Positions 1 through 9,415 of a stretch of 64,000 bases of DNA are shown here, piece by piece. Numbering within the stretch: the first letter of the stretch is position 1; each line of letters starts with the position of its first letter. The stretch is from an uncultured Alphaproteobacteria bacterium. Its GTDB lineage: Bacteria > Pseudomonadota > Alphaproteobacteria > HIMB59 > GCA-002718135. Below the pieces are notes generated by a model. That model saw only the letters and a list, made by a program, of their open reading frames with translations. It did no database searches and was not told the DNA's origin. The translations under genes were made by a program, and so were the position numbers. The stretch spans positions 1-64,000 of the forward strand of contig CACKRG010000003.1 of NCBI GenBank assembly GCA_902602515.1, in the 5' to 3' direction.

Positions 1-55
1 TATAAAATATTATCACATTCAAGAAAGCAAATTTCAAGAGTTGAAATATCTAGAC

Positions 56-310
56 TTAAATAATTCTTATTTCTAATGAATGCATACCTTCACTAAACTC
101 TTTTTTTAAGATACTATTTATTTTTCTATGAATATCTACTCGATCAATTTGCTTAATAGAATTTTTTTTTAAAAGTATTTTAATATGAGTTTCACCTTTG
201 CCATTGAATTCATTATGACCAGCATGTAAATGTGAATTATCTTCTATTTGTATATTGAATTCTTTTAAATTTTTTTTCAATAATTCATTAATTCTTTGCT
301 TACGATTCAT
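56..310 (-). CDS. bolA: BolA family protein
   Basis: An 84-residue BolA-like protein. The family core is visible as HLHAGH near residue 27, HRKINSILKKEF in the middle and GMHSLEI near the C-terminus. BolA proteins normally bind a monothiol glutaredoxin through a shared Fe-S cluster and act in iron and Fe-S homeostasis or as transcription factors; no glutaredoxin gene lies in the window. It is divergent from the J-domain/cobS/cobT genes, with only 23 bases between the two start codons, so the promoters must overlap. The length is normal for the compact BolA subfamily. Confidence 0.88.
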   Translation of the reverse strand: MNRKQRINELLKKNLKEFNIQIEDNSHLHAGHNEFNGKGETHIKILLKKNSIKQIDRVDIHRKINSILKKEFSEGMHSLEIRII

Positions 311-333
311 AAATTAAGTACTATATATATATT

Positions 334-930
334 ATGGTTAAACAAAAAATAGATGTAAAAAAAAATAATTTGTCTTGGGAGAAAACTTTTTTTAGGAAAT
401 GTGATAAAGAAAGTTGTGAAGAAAAAGGTGAATTTAAAGCTCCTAAATCAAGGGTATTATTGAATGAATATTATTTTTTTTGTTTAGAACATGTTAAAGA
501 ATACAATAAATCTTGGGATTTTTATAAAGGATTATCTGTAAATCAAATTGAGAATTCAATGAGAGAGGATACTATTTGGAATAGACCCTCTTGGCCTCTT
601 AAAGGAAATCCATACAAAGTTATAGAACAGATACAAAGTTTTTTTTCAGAAGAGATTGATAGTTTAGAATCAGATTATAAACACAATAATTACTTCAAAA
701 ATAAGCTACTTGATGACAACCTGACTCGTGAGGAGGATGCAGCTTTAGCAATTTTAGAGTTAAAATTACCCTTAACTTTAGACAAAATTAAAAAAAGTTA
801 TAAAAAATTAGTGAAAATATTTCATCCTGATGTAAATGGAAATAATAAAAGTGCAGAAGAGAAATTTAAGGAAATTAATAAGTCATATAAAATAATTTTA
901 CAGAAGTTTAAAAATGAACAAAAAGTCTGA
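334..930 (+). CDS. J-domain (DnaJ-like) protein
   Basis: A 198-residue protein with a J domain at its C-terminal end, roughly residues 135-198, carrying the diagnostic HPD tripeptide at 164-166. J domains stimulate the ATPase of DnaK-type Hsp70s. The N-terminal part has C23, C28, C50 and H53, spaced like a possible zinc site, and an APKSR and RPSWPL signature that I recognise from the alphaproteobacterial J protein found beside cobS. It is not canonical DnaJ: there is no Gly/Phe region, no CXXCXGXG repeats, and the J domain is at the wrong end. It overlaps cobS by 17 bases, suggesting translational coupling. Confidence 0.85.
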   Translation: MVKQKIDVKKNNLSWEKTFFRKCDKESCEEKGEFKAPKSRVLLNEYYFFCLEHVKEYNKSWDFYKGLSVNQIENSMREDTIWNRPSWPLKGNPYKVIEQIQSFFSEEIDSLESDYKHNNYFKNKLLDDNLTREEDAALAILELKLPLTLDKIKKSYKKLVKIFHPDVNGNNKSAEEKFKEINKSYKIILQKFKNEQKV

Positions 931-1897
931 ATTAGAAACAGTGCCAGAAAAAAAAATCGACCCAAAAAATATATTTGGAGTCGAATGTAACTTTGAGGTG
1001 TTTTCTTTCAAAGAAAAAAATGAATATGTTCCAGATATTGATACTACATATAAATTTGACCCACAAACCACGTTAGCAATTCTTGCGGGCTTTTCTTGTA
1101 ATAGAAGAGTATTAATTCAAGGTTATCATGGAACTGGGAAATCAACCCACATAGAACAAGTTGCTGCAAGATTAAATTGGCCATGTATAAGAATTAATTT
1201 AGATAGTCATATTAGTAGAATTGACTTGATAGGTAAGGATGCAATTGTTTTAAAAGAAAATAAACAGATAACTGAGTTTCAAGATGGAATACTTCCTTGG
1301 GCATATAAAAATCCAGTTGCGCTTGTATTTGATGAATATGATGCAGGTAGACCGGATGTAATGTTCGTCATTCAACGTATACTTGAAACTGAAGGAAAAT
1401 TAACTCTTTTAGATCAATCAAGAGTTATCAAGCCTCATAAATATTTTAGGTTATTTGCAACAGCAAATACAGTTGGTTTAGGTGATACATCGGGATTATA
1501 TCATGGTACCCAACAAATTAACCAAGGTCAAATGGATAGATGGAATATAGTTACCTCATTAAATTATCTAAGTAATGAGCAGGAGTGTAAAATCATATTA
1601 AGTAAAGTTAAAGAGTTAAATACTAAAGAAGGTAAGGATGTTGTAAAAAGTATGGTTGCAACAGCTGACCTGTCTAGATCAGGTTTTATTAATGGAGATA
1701 TATCGACAGTAATGAGCCCAAGAACTGTTCTTACATGGGCAGAAAATTATTTGTTAATTAATGATATTGAATATGCTTTTAAGTTATCATTTTTGAATAG
1801 ATGTGATGAAATGGAAAGATCAATAATTGAAGAATATTTTCAAAGATCTTTTGGTATTGATATTGCCGATGCCAAGGTAGTAAATGTTAAAGAATAA
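914..1897 (+). CDS. cobS: CobS-like AAA+ ATPase
   Basis: A 327-residue MoxR-class AAA+ ATPase matching CobS, the ATPase subunit of the aerobic cobaltochelatase. Walker A is GYHGTGKS at 70-77, Walker B is LVFDE at 137-141, and a sensor asparagine lies in FATANT near 185. In B12-making organisms CobS and CobT form a chaperone-like complex that drives cobalt insertion by CobN. No cobN or other corrin gene is in the window, and many Alphaproteobacteria keep cobS/cobT without the pathway, so the true client may differ. The gene overlaps the J-domain gene upstream and cobT downstream. Confidence 0.9.
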   Translation: MNKKSELETVPEKKIDPKNIFGVECNFEVFSFKEKNEYVPDIDTTYKFDPQTTLAILAGFSCNRRVLIQGYHGTGKSTHIEQVAARLNWPCIRINLDSHISRIDLIGKDAIVLKENKQITEFQDGILPWAYKNPVALVFDEYDAGRPDVMFVIQRILETEGKLTLLDQSRVIKPHKYFRLFATANTVGLGDTSGLYHGTQQINQGQMDRWNIVTSLNYLSNEQECKIILSKVKELNTKEGKDVVKSMVATADLSRSGFINGDISTVMSPRTVLTWAENYLLINDIEYAFKLSFLNRCDEMERSIIEEYFQRSFGIDIADAKVVNVKE

Positions 1898-3662
1898 TGA
1901 ACATATTGAAGAATTTAAAAAATCTTTATCAGCAACAGTAAAATCAATTGGAAAAAGTCAAAACATAGAAATAAATTTTGTAAAAGAAAACCCCTCAGTT
2001 AATGGAGATATTATCAATTTAACTGAACCAAATATTGAAAACATTAAAAATAATCTAAACTACCTTAGAGCTGAGGCAGATGCACTAGCGCTTGAATTTA
2101 GGCTTCATTCAAAAGAAATTCATCAAGATTTTATAAATAATGATGAGATATCTAATGAAATTTTGAATGCACTTGAGCAAACGCGTGTTGAAGTAATTGG
2201 TAGTCAAGAATTTAAGGGGATTGGGAATAATTTAAAAACTAAACATTACCAAGATTTAAGTAAAACTTCACAACAAGAATCCAAAGATAATTTAATTCAA
2301 GCATTTCGTTATGTATCTTATGAAGAATTAAATGGTCAAAATTTAGGTAATGATAATGTAAAATTCAAAAAACTTATTAAAGAAAAATTAAAAAATAATT
2401 ACAGAAGTTTTTTTAAAGAATTAAAAAATAATATTAATAATCAAAAAAAATATTCTAGCACAATAATTGAACAATTAGAGGAATTGGGTTTATTAAATAA
2501 AAATAAAAATAATTCACAAGAAAATGAAAATAATGAAAACGAAATTGATGATAATGAACAGAATAAAGAAAATGAAAATCAGAGTAATGAAGAAAGTACA
2601 GAAGCTAATATAGAAATGCAATCTAGTGAAGTAAATATTGAGCAATCTATATCTACTGAGCAAAATGAAGAAATGGGTGATGATAGCAGTGATAGTGAAT
2701 TAGACTATTATCCGAAAATTGAATCAATTGAAAAATTGGAAACATATAAGATTTATAGTCAAAGTTTTGATGAAATAATTAATGCAGAAGAATTATGTGA
2801 TTTAAAAGAGTTAGAAAAGTTAAGGCGAAATCTGGATCAACAGGTATTTACTTTTCAGCCATTAATAGTCAAAATTGCAAACCGTCTTCAAAGGAAACTA
2901 TTAGCGCAACAAAATCGATATTGGGATTTTAATATGGAAGAAGGCTATCTTGATACCTCAAGATTAGCTAAAATAATTGCAAATCCAAATAACAAATTAA
3001 GTTATAAAGTTGAAAAAGAAATTGAATTTAAAGATACTATTGTATCTCTTTTAATAGACAATTCAGGATCAATGAGGGGAAGGCCAATAACTGTTGCAGC
3101 TTTATGCTCAGACATTTTAGCAAAAACTCTTGAAAGATGTTTAATAAAATCTGAAATATTAGGTTTTACAACTAAAGCTTGGAAAGGTGGCAAATCTAGA
3201 GAGCAATGGATAAAAAATGGAAAAGTTTCTAATCCAGGAAGACTTAATGATCTAAGACATATAATTTACAAATCTGCAGATACTCCATGGAGAAGGGCAA
3301 AAAAAAACCTCGGTCTTTTGCTTAAAGAAGGAATTTTAAAAGAAAATGTTGATGGAGAAGCTTTGCTGTGGGCCTATAAAAGATTATTGATAAGACAAGA
3401 AAAAAGAAAAATTCTAATAGTTATTAGTGATGGAGCACCAGTAGATGATTCCACGCTATCTGTTAATCCTGGTAATTATTTAGAAAAAAATTTAAGAGAT
3501 GTTATTGGTGATGTTGAAATAAATAAAGATGTCGAACTTATTGCAATAGGAATTGGTCACGATGTATCAAGATATTATAGTAAAGCCATTACTATTATGG
3601 ATGTAGATCAGCTTGGTGAAGTCTTGTTGAATGAATTATCAAATATATTTTCAATTAAGTAA
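1884..3662 (+). CDS. cobT: CobT-like VWA protein
   Basis: A 592-residue partner of CobS. The C-terminal third is a von Willebrand A domain with the MIDAS motif DNSGS at 392-396 and a later ISDGAP metal-site segment. The middle, roughly residues 205-275, is a low-complexity Glu/Asn/Ser linker typical of CobT. CobT presents the client to the CobS hexamer via its MIDAS metal. The start overlaps the end of cobS by 14 bases, so the two are probably translated together. The gene stops one base before the tgt stop on the opposite strand. Its function outside B12 synthesis is unknown. Confidence 0.9.
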   Translation: MLKNNEHIEEFKKSLSATVKSIGKSQNIEINFVKENPSVNGDIINLTEPNIENIKNNLNYLRAEADALALEFRLHSKEIHQDFINNDEISNEILNALEQTRVEVIGSQEFKGIGNNLKTKHYQDLSKTSQQESKDNLIQAFRYVSYEELNGQNLGNDNVKFKKLIKEKLKNNYRSFFKELKNNINNQKKYSSTIIEQLEELGLLNKNKNNSQENENNENEIDDNEQNKENENQSNEESTEANIEMQSSEVNIEQSISTEQNEEMGDDSSDSELDYYPKIESIEKLETYKIYSQSFDEIINAEELCDLKELEKLRRNLDQQVFTFQPLIVKIANRLQRKLLAQQNRYWDFNMEEGYLDTSRLAKIIANPNNKLSYKVEKEIEFKDTIVSLLIDNSGSMRGRPITVAALCSDILAKTLERCLIKSEILGFTTKAWKGGKSREQWIKNGKVSNPGRLNDLRHIIYKSADTPWRRAKKNLGLLLKEGILKENVDGEALLWAYKRLLIRQEKRKILIVISDGAPVDDSTLSVNPGNYLEKNLRDVIGDVEINKDVELIAIGIGHDVSRYYSKAITIMDVDQLGEVLLNELSNIFSIK

Positions 3663-4862
3663 CTAATTTTCTAACCATTCTTTTTTTTTATTTTCATAAT
3701 TATCTTCTTTAATTGCAGTTCTAATTGTTTCCATTAAGTTATTCATAAAAAAAATATTATGATTAGTTAATAATTGTAAGGCTAATAATTCTTGGGAAGC
3801 AAATAAATGATATAAATAAGATAATGTAAAGTTTTTACATGTATAACACAAACATTCATTATCAATTGGACTTAATTTTTCTTTATATTTTCTATTTTTT
3901 AAATTAATTTTACCTTTTTTGCCTTTTACTAAAGCCGATCCATGTCTAGCTAAACGAGTAGGGCTTACACAATCAAAAGTATCTATACCCTGTTCAACAA
4001 ATGTCCATATATCTATTGGATCACCTATTCCCAGTAAATGAACTGGCTGAATATTATTTAATTTAGAGGCAGTAAAATTAACAACTTCTTTCATTTCTTC
4101 TTTTGAAGACCCTAGGCTACCACCAATAGCGATACCAAATGTATTTATTTTATTTTGATTAAAATATATACTTTCTAGTCTTAAATCACTGTAAATTCCT
4201 CCTTGAATAATGCCATAAATCTCTTGTAATCCCGCTGATCCTTGTTTTGATTGATATTTAAGTTTCGAATTAAATGCATTTATAGATCTATGCGCCCATC
4301 TATGACTTCTTAACATTGATTTATATGTGTAATTTTTATCAACATTGAAAGGTGTACATTCATCAAAAACCACAATTAAATCAGCACCTAAATCTCTTTG
4401 AACTTCAATTGATTTTTCAGGAGTAAGTAGAATACTAGAACCATCAATATATGATTTAAAAATAGCACCTTCTTCATTTATGTTAATAACTGTTTTTCTA
4501 ATTTTTGAATTTGTTTTTCTTCCCTTAATTTCATCAGCAACCGATCCATATCCTAAAGAAAATATCTGAAATCCACCACTATCTGTTAGCATTGGACCAT
4601 TCCATCCAATAAATTTGTGTAATCCTCCATGCTTAGATATTAAATTACTCCCTGGTTGAAGCATTAAATGATAAGTGTTAGATAAAATGATTTGAGTATT
4701 GTTATTTTTTGCATCCTTAGTTGTAAAAGACTTTAAAGCCGCTTTTGTAGCACAAAAAATAAAGGCGGGTGTTTCAATGTCTCCATGCGGAGTTGTAATT
4801 TTGCCGATTCTTGCTTTATTTTTTTTTGATGTTTTTAAAATTGTCCATGAAAATTTAGACAT
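3663..4862 (-). CDS. tgt: tRNA-guanine transglycosylase
   Basis: A 399-residue Tgt that exchanges G34 of GUN-anticodon tRNAs for a 7-deazaguanine base. Visible catalytic elements are D94 in TDSGGFQ, D167 in FDECT, the nucleophile D297 in FDC, and the zinc ligands C337, C339, C342 and H368 (CxCx2Cx25H). The base-recognition loop, normally GGLAVGE, reads GGSLGSS at 247-253 and is one residue shorter up to the following conserved Met, which may change which base is accepted. The start overlaps the upstream transporter gene by 8 bases. No preQ1 synthesis genes are in view. Confidence 0.93.
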   Translation of the reverse strand: MSKFSWTILKTSKKNKARIGKITTPHGDIETPAFIFCATKAALKSFTTKDAKNNNTQIILSNTYHLMLQPGSNLISKHGGLHKFIGWNGPMLTDSGGFQIFSLGYGSVADEIKGRKTNSKIRKTVININEEGAIFKSYIDGSSILLTPEKSIEVQRDLGADLIVVFDECTPFNVDKNYTYKSMLRSHRWAHRSINAFNSKLKYQSKQGSAGLQEIYGIIQGGIYSDLRLESIYFNQNKINTFGIAIGGSLGSSKEEMKEVVNFTASKLNNIQPVHLLGIGDPIDIWTFVEQGIDTFDCVSPTRLARHGSALVKGKKGKINLKNRKYKEKLSPIDNECLCYTCKNFTLSYLYHLFASQELLALQLLTNHNIFFMNNLMETIRTAIKEDNYENKKKEWLEN

Positions 4863-5595
4863 TGGTTTTTTTTATAAATAACTTTGCTACATAAATGAAT
4901 GGGGTATCTAGTAAAGCTATTATAATTCTCAATAAGTAAGTCCCTAATATATATATCATAATAACATTATATAAACTTGCAGGTTCTGGATTTAAAAGTA
5001 TCCAAGCAAAAATACTGAAAACTGTATTATCCACTAAAGATGATGCTACCGTTGACAAATTATTCCTAAGCCACAAATATTTTTGAGATGTATATTTTTT
5101 AATGTAATTAAAAAACCACACATCAAAATACTGGCTTATAAGATACGCTATCATACTAGCTATAAAAAATCTTGTCATTGGTGTAAAAACATTTGATAAG
5201 CTATCTTGAACCCAATCCTGTGATGATGGTTTAAACCCAATTGTAATAATCATAAGTATAGTCATGAAAAGAAAGGCAAAAAAACCTATTAAGATATTCA
5301 TTCTTGCTTTTTCTTTACCAAAATATTCAGATAGAATATCTGTACATAGAAATGTAGAAGCAAACAAAATAGTACCCAAAGCGACAGGTTCGGGAGAATA
5401 AAAGAAGTCAACTGTTTTTAGTACTTGTATATTTCCTGCAATAATTGCTAAGGCAGAATAAATAAAAATTCCTATGTATCCAAATAGTCTCAAAAAAATA
5501 AGGATAGAGATAAAACAAAATAGTAACATTATAACCCACATAAACTCTGTACTTAGGGAATTAAGAGTCAAAGTTAAATCAAAGAAAAAACCCAT
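4855..5595 (-). CDS. queuosine precursor transporter (YhhQ/QPTR family)
   Basis: A 246-residue polytopic inner-membrane protein, about six hydrophobic segments, of the COG1738/YhhQ family that imports preQ0, preQ1 or queuine. Family hallmarks are the early SEYFGKEKAR segment and the later LWLRNNLST...VDN stretch. It sits directly upstream of tgt and overlaps it by 8 bases, which strongly supports a role in supplying the base used by Tgt. The gene follows rpmB by 11 bases on the same strand. Which precursor it carries cannot be told from sequence. Confidence 0.87.
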   Translation of the reverse strand: MGFFFDLTLTLNSLSTEFMWVIMLLFCFISILIFLRLFGYIGIFIYSALAIIAGNIQVLKTVDFFYSPEPVALGTILFASTFLCTDILSEYFGKEKARMNILIGFFAFLFMTILMIITIGFKPSSQDWVQDSLSNVFTPMTRFFIASMIAYLISQYFDVWFFNYIKKYTSQKYLWLRNNLSTVASSLVDNTVFSIFAWILLNPEPASLYNVIMIYILGTYLLRIIIALLDTPFIYVAKLFIKKTNV

Positions 5596-5606
5596 CTTAT
5601 GTAGTT

Positions 5607-5888
5607 TTAATTAGATTTGGAGAGAATTGTTTTTTTTAGCTTTTTTGCTTTTAATGGCAGTTTTGAATTAGGGGTATTTATTAAGAATTCATCAAGACCA
5701 CCTTTTTTTTCAACAGTTCTTATTGTGCTTACAGCAACCTTCATTTTGAAGCTTTGTCCTAGAATTTCACTGTTAAAAGAAATATTTTGTAGATTGGGTT
5801 TAAACCTTCTCTTTGTTCTGTTTTTTGCGTGGCTTACATTATTTCCGGTTTGAAATGATTTACCTGTTAATTCACATCTCATTGTCAT
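5607..5888 (-). CDS. rpmB: 50S ribosomal protein L28
   Basis: Ribosomal protein L28 of the large subunit. The conserved alphaproteobacterial beginning RCELTGK, followed by GNNVSHAKNRTKRRF and PNLQ, is intact. I place the start at the ATG at 5888, giving 93 residues beginning MTMRCELTGK; an in-frame ATG at 5942 would add an 18-residue hydrophobic leader that L28 proteins do not have. A second candidate is the ATG two codons further in. It lies between the HAD phosphatase gene and the queuosine transporter gene, all on the same strand. Confidence 0.93.
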   Translation of the reverse strand: MTMRCELTGKSFQTGNNVSHAKNRTKRRFKPNLQNISFNSEILGQSFKMKVAVSTIRTVEKKGGLDEFLINTPNSKLPLKAKKLKKTILSKSN

Positions 5889-5932
5889 AAGAATGAAGCT
5901 AGTAAATATATATATAATTTTGTCAAGTATTC

Positions 5933-6775
5933 TTAAATACAAAAATCATCAATCAAATAAGTTGGTGAAATTTTATGGTTTTTACATAGCATATTAATAT
6001 TTTCTATTTTTTTGTGAATTCCTGACTTTACTAAAATGCTATCAATAGAAAAATTATTTGCACCTTTTATATCATGAAAAATAGAGTCTCCTATGGCAAT
6101 AGTTTTAGCTTTATTTAATTTGATAGATTTTGTTGTTTCGGTATATATGTCTGTTTCTGGTTTTCCTTGAATTAAAACCTCTCCACCCATTTTTGTATAT
6201 ATCTCAGCAATTGCTCCTATACAAAAAATATTTTGTATATGATTTTTTTCAATTGTTTCAAAATCAGGATTAGCGCAATACATTTTTAATTTTTTTTCAA
6301 CCGCTTTACTTAGTAAGGGAATGTAATCTACTGGTTTCATACCAACGAATGGTGTGCAAGCTAAAATTAGATCTGCTTCTTCAATATTTTCAACAAATGA
6401 CAAATTTAAGTCTTGTCTATATAACAGGCCGTCTTCCATGCTTTCATTATAAATATGAAAACATTTTTTTTTATCTACTGATGATGAATATTCATTATAA
6501 ATTGTTTTCCAAATCATTTCACCGCTTGTTAAAATGTTAACAAAAGAATCTTTATTAAAACCTAATTTTGGAAGTTTTTCTTCAGATGATCTTTGTCTTT
6601 TTGAAGAATTAGAAATAATAAATAAGTTCTTATTTTTTTTTTTTAAATAATTTATTGTTTTGATTGCATGTTTATACCCACTTGTACCATCATGCATAAC
6701 TCCCCACTGATCAATTATAAAGTTATCATACTTATCAACAACATCGGAAATTGAATTTATTTTAATCACTTTCAA
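5933..6775 (-). CDS. HAD-superfamily class IIA hydrolase (TIGR01459-like)
   Basis: A 280-residue haloacid-dehalogenase-fold phosphatase. Motif I is the unusual IDQWGV with nucleophile D22: the usual second aspartate of DxDG is a tryptophan, which is characteristic of the TIGR01459 subgroup rather than damage. Motif II is the ISNSS stretch, and motif III/IV the IAIGDSIFHDI segment near the C-terminus. The substrate of this subgroup is not established; nucleotide or sugar phosphates are plausible. Its start overlaps the stop of pyrD by 4 bases, so it is probably co-translated with pyrD. Confidence 0.8.
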   Translation of the reverse strand: MKVIKINSISDVVDKYDNFIIDQWGVMHDGTSGYKHAIKTINYLKKKNKNLFIISNSSKRQRSSEEKLPKLGFNKDSFVNILTSGEMIWKTIYNEYSSSVDKKKCFHIYNESMEDGLLYRQDLNLSFVENIEEADLILACTPFVGMKPVDYIPLLSKAVEKKLKMYCANPDFETIEKNHIQNIFCIGAIAEIYTKMGGEVLIQGKPETDIYTETTKSIKLNKAKTIAIGDSIFHDIKGANNFSIDSILVKSGIHKKIENINMLCKNHKISPTYLIDDFCI

Positions 6776-7827
6776 ACAGATTTTCCAATTACCTCAGAAA
6801 TATTTTTGTAACCATCTGTTTTGATTAAATCAGTAAGTTCTTTTTTAATTTTTGAAATTAATGATGGTCCTGAATATGTAAGAGCTGAATATAATTGAAC
6901 TAATGAGGCTCCTGACTTTATTTTTTCATAGCAATCACTTCCACTCGAAATGCCACCTACTCCTATAAGTATAATTTGACCATTAGTAAGATTATACATT
7001 TTTCTTAGGATATTATTTGATTTTTCAAAAAGAGGTTTCCCACTTAAACCTCCCTTACAATTTTTATTTTTTGATAATAAATTGTTTGGCCTATCAGTTG
7101 TAGTATTTGTCAATATTAATCCGTCTACATTATTAGCAAGAGAAATCAAAGCAATATCCCTTAGTTGATCGTCATTTAAATCAGGTGCAATTTTTATAAA
7201 AATTGGTTTTTTGTTTATACTATCAATTTTTTCTCTTTTTGAAATAACTTGCTTAATTAAATTTTCTATATTATCTCTTAATTGCAACTCTCTTAAGCCT
7301 TCAGTATTTGGTGATGAAATGTTTATAGTAATATAGCCTGCTAAACTACCTAATTCCTCCATCCCAAATAAATAATCATTTAAAGAGTTAGTGCTATTTT
7401 TATTTTTACCTAAATTTACACCAATTATTTTATTTTGTAGATAGCTATTTTTAATTTTCATTAAATTTTTTTTTGCTTTTTTTGATCCTTTATTATTAAA
7501 GCCCAAACTGTTGATAATTGCTTTGTCTTGCTCTAATCGAAATACTCTTGGTCTTGAATTACCTCTTTGTGGTAATGGGGTAATTGTACCAACTTCAATA
7601 AATCCAAAGCCAAGTGAAAACATTGATTTAACAACATCTACATTTTTATCAAAACCTGCAGCCAAACCGATTGGATTTGGAAAATCTAATCCAATCAAAT
7701 GCTGAGAAAGTATTGAGTCGTCATTATCATTATATTTAAAATTAAGATATTTTAGTGCATTAATTGTAATAGAATGTGCAATCTCTGGCGGGAGAAATTT
7801 TAGTATTTTTATAGAACTATCTAACAA
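6772..7827 (-). CDS. pyrD: dihydroorotate dehydrogenase (quinone), class 2
   Basis: A 351-residue class 2 DHODH that oxidises dihydroorotate to orotate in pyrimidine synthesis and passes electrons to ubiquinone at the inner membrane. FMN-site motifs GLAAGFDKN and GVGGISSG and the active-site segment NISSPNTEGLR, carrying the catalytic serine, are present. The N-terminal amphipathic stretch (ILKFLPPEIAHSI) is the quinone/membrane domain that separates class 2 from class 1. It lies 4 bases downstream of lysS and overlaps the HAD phosphatase gene by 4 bases. Confidence 0.94.
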   Translation of the reverse strand: MLDSSIKILKFLPPEIAHSITINALKYLNFKYNDNDDSILSQHLIGLDFPNPIGLAAGFDKNVDVVKSMFSLGFGFIEVGTITPLPQRGNSRPRVFRLEQDKAIINSLGFNNKGSKKAKKNLMKIKNSYLQNKIIGVNLGKNKNSTNSLNDYLFGMEELGSLAGYITINISSPNTEGLRELQLRDNIENLIKQVISKREKIDSINKKPIFIKIAPDLNDDQLRDIALISLANNVDGLILTNTTTDRPNNLLSKNKNCKGGLSGKPLFEKSNNILRKMYNLTNGQIILIGVGGISSGSDCYEKIKSGASLVQLYSALTYSGPSLISKIKKELTDLIKTDGYKNISEVIGKSV

Positions 7828-7831
7828 TAAA

Positions 7832-9415
7832 TTAATTATCTATTAATTTTTTTAGATAATCAATAGTTTCTCTCAATCCAAATAATTTAAAAAATGAACC
7901 AAGTCTTGGACCTTGATCCTGCCCAAGCATAACTTGATATACTAATTTAAAAAAATCTTTTAAATTTTCAAATTCGTGCTTTTTTCCTACTTCGTATAAT
8001 AATGTTTGAATATCTTCAGATGAACTATTTTCAGTAACATCATTTTCTAAAACATTAATAATATCAATAAATACCCCTTTATTACTACTATCAATCTCTA
8101 GAAATTTCTTTTTAGGCAATATAAAATCTTCGTAGTAATTTAGTGCAAAGTCTATAAGACGATCAAATTCCGGATTATTATCAGCATTAATTTTATCATC
8201 GTATTTATTAATAAAAGACCATATTACTTTTTTATCTTTAGAATTAGAAACATTTACTAAATTAGTGAGGGTATTGAAATTTATTTCTGATTTAAATTCT
8301 TTTGGTTTTCCTGAGTGAATATGCCAAATTGGATTATCATACTGTTTATTTTTATCTAAACTTGAGTATACATTATAATGAGAAAGGTAATCATCTACAG
8401 TTTTAGGAATAACATCAAAATGAAGTTTCTTTGCTGATTTTGGCTTTTGGAACATATAGAGTGAAAGACTTTCAGGAGAAGCATAACGCAGCCACTCATC
8501 TACACTAATACCATTTCCAACTGACTTAGAAATTTTTTCACCGTTTTCATCTAAAAACATTTCATAAATTAGATTAGTGGGTGGTTTCTTATTTAATGCT
8601 TTACAAATCTTGGATCCTAAATCGACACTTTCTGTAAGGTCTTTACCACACATTTCGTAGTCAACATCAAACGACATCCATCTCATTGCCCAATCGACTT
8701 TCCACTGTAACTTACATTTTCCATTAATTACTTCTGTTTCAACTAACTTGTCTAAAGATGGATCTTTGTAAACGAGTGTTTTTGAATCTATTTTATATTC
8801 TTCAATTTTCACTTGGAGTACTTCACCTGAATTTTCACTTATTGGAAGAAAGGGGCTGTAGGTTTCTTTTCTCTCTGCTCTTAAGGTAGGTAGAATAATA
8901 TCTAATATTTTTGAATAGTTTTCAAATATATTTAATATTGTATCATTAAAATCTCCATTTTGATATTTTTCTGTTGAGCTGACAAATTCATAATCGAAAT
9001 TAAATTCATCTAAAAAACTTCTAAGTTTAGCATTATTATGGTGTCCAAAACTTTCAAATTTACCAAATGGGTCTGGTATGGAAGTAAGTGGCTTACCTAT
9101 AAATTTTTCTAACATTTCTTTATTTGGAACATTTTCAGGAACTTTTCTTAATCCATCCATATCATCAGAAAATGTGATTAATTTAGTTGGGCAATCAATA
9201 ATAGAGCTAAATGCATTTTTTACCATTGATGTTCTTACAACTTCACCAAAAGTTCCAATATGAGGCAAACCAGAGGGACCATAACCGGTTTCTAGTAATA
9301 TATATCCCTTAGATGGAATTTTAAAGTTTTGTAAACCACCATTTTTTTTAATTATTTGTAATGCTTCTTTAAAAGGCCAAGCTTTTAAGGATGTTGCTAA
9401 TTCTTGATTAATCAT
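7832..9415 (-). CDS. lysS: lysyl-tRNA synthetase, class I
   Basis: A 527-residue class I (archaeal-type) lysyl-tRNA synthetase, the form used by most Alphaproteobacteria instead of the class II enzyme. The Rossmann signatures are HIGT at 52-55 and KISKS near residue 295. It charges tRNA-Lys in the cytoplasm. The C-terminal region ends with a QVMLGQDQGPRLG-type segment typical of the class. It overlaps the MarR gene upstream by 8 bases, which suggests it may be co-transcribed with that regulator. Length is normal. Confidence 0.93.
   Translation of the reverse strand: MINQELATSLKAWPFKEALQIIKKNGGLQNFKIPSKGYILLETGYGPSGLPHIGTFGEVVRTSMVKNAFSSIIDCPTKLITFSDDMDGLRKVPENVPNKEMLEKFIGKPLTSIPDPFGKFESFGHHNNAKLRSFLDEFNFDYEFVSSTEKYQNGDFNDTILNIFENYSKILDIILPTLRAERKETYSPFLPISENSGEVLQVKIEEYKIDSKTLVYKDPSLDKLVETEVINGKCKLQWKVDWAMRWMSFDVDYEMCGKDLTESVDLGSKICKALNKKPPTNLIYEMFLDENGEKISKSVGNGISVDEWLRYASPESLSLYMFQKPKSAKKLHFDVIPKTVDDYLSHYNVYSSLDKNKQYDNPIWHIHSGKPKEFKSEINFNTLTNLVNVSNSKDKKVIWSFINKYDDKINADNNPEFDRLIDFALNYYEDFILPKKKFLEIDSSNKGVFIDIINVLENDVTENSSSEDIQTLLYEVGKKHEFENLKDFFKLVYQVMLGQDQGPRLGSFFKLFGLRETIDYLKKLIDN

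Noticed and set aside
1-55. Possible gene end at the left edge
   Set aside because: The 55 bases before the bolA stop show no frame that can be assigned with confidence.
914-3662. Evidence for vitamin B12 synthesis
   Set aside because: CobS and CobT alone are kept in many Alphaproteobacteria without the pathway, and no cobN or corrin gene is visible.
5889-5942. Longer N-terminus for ribosomal protein L28
   Set aside because: The extra residues are hydrophobic and absent from L28 proteins; the conserved RCELTGK start follows the inner ATG.
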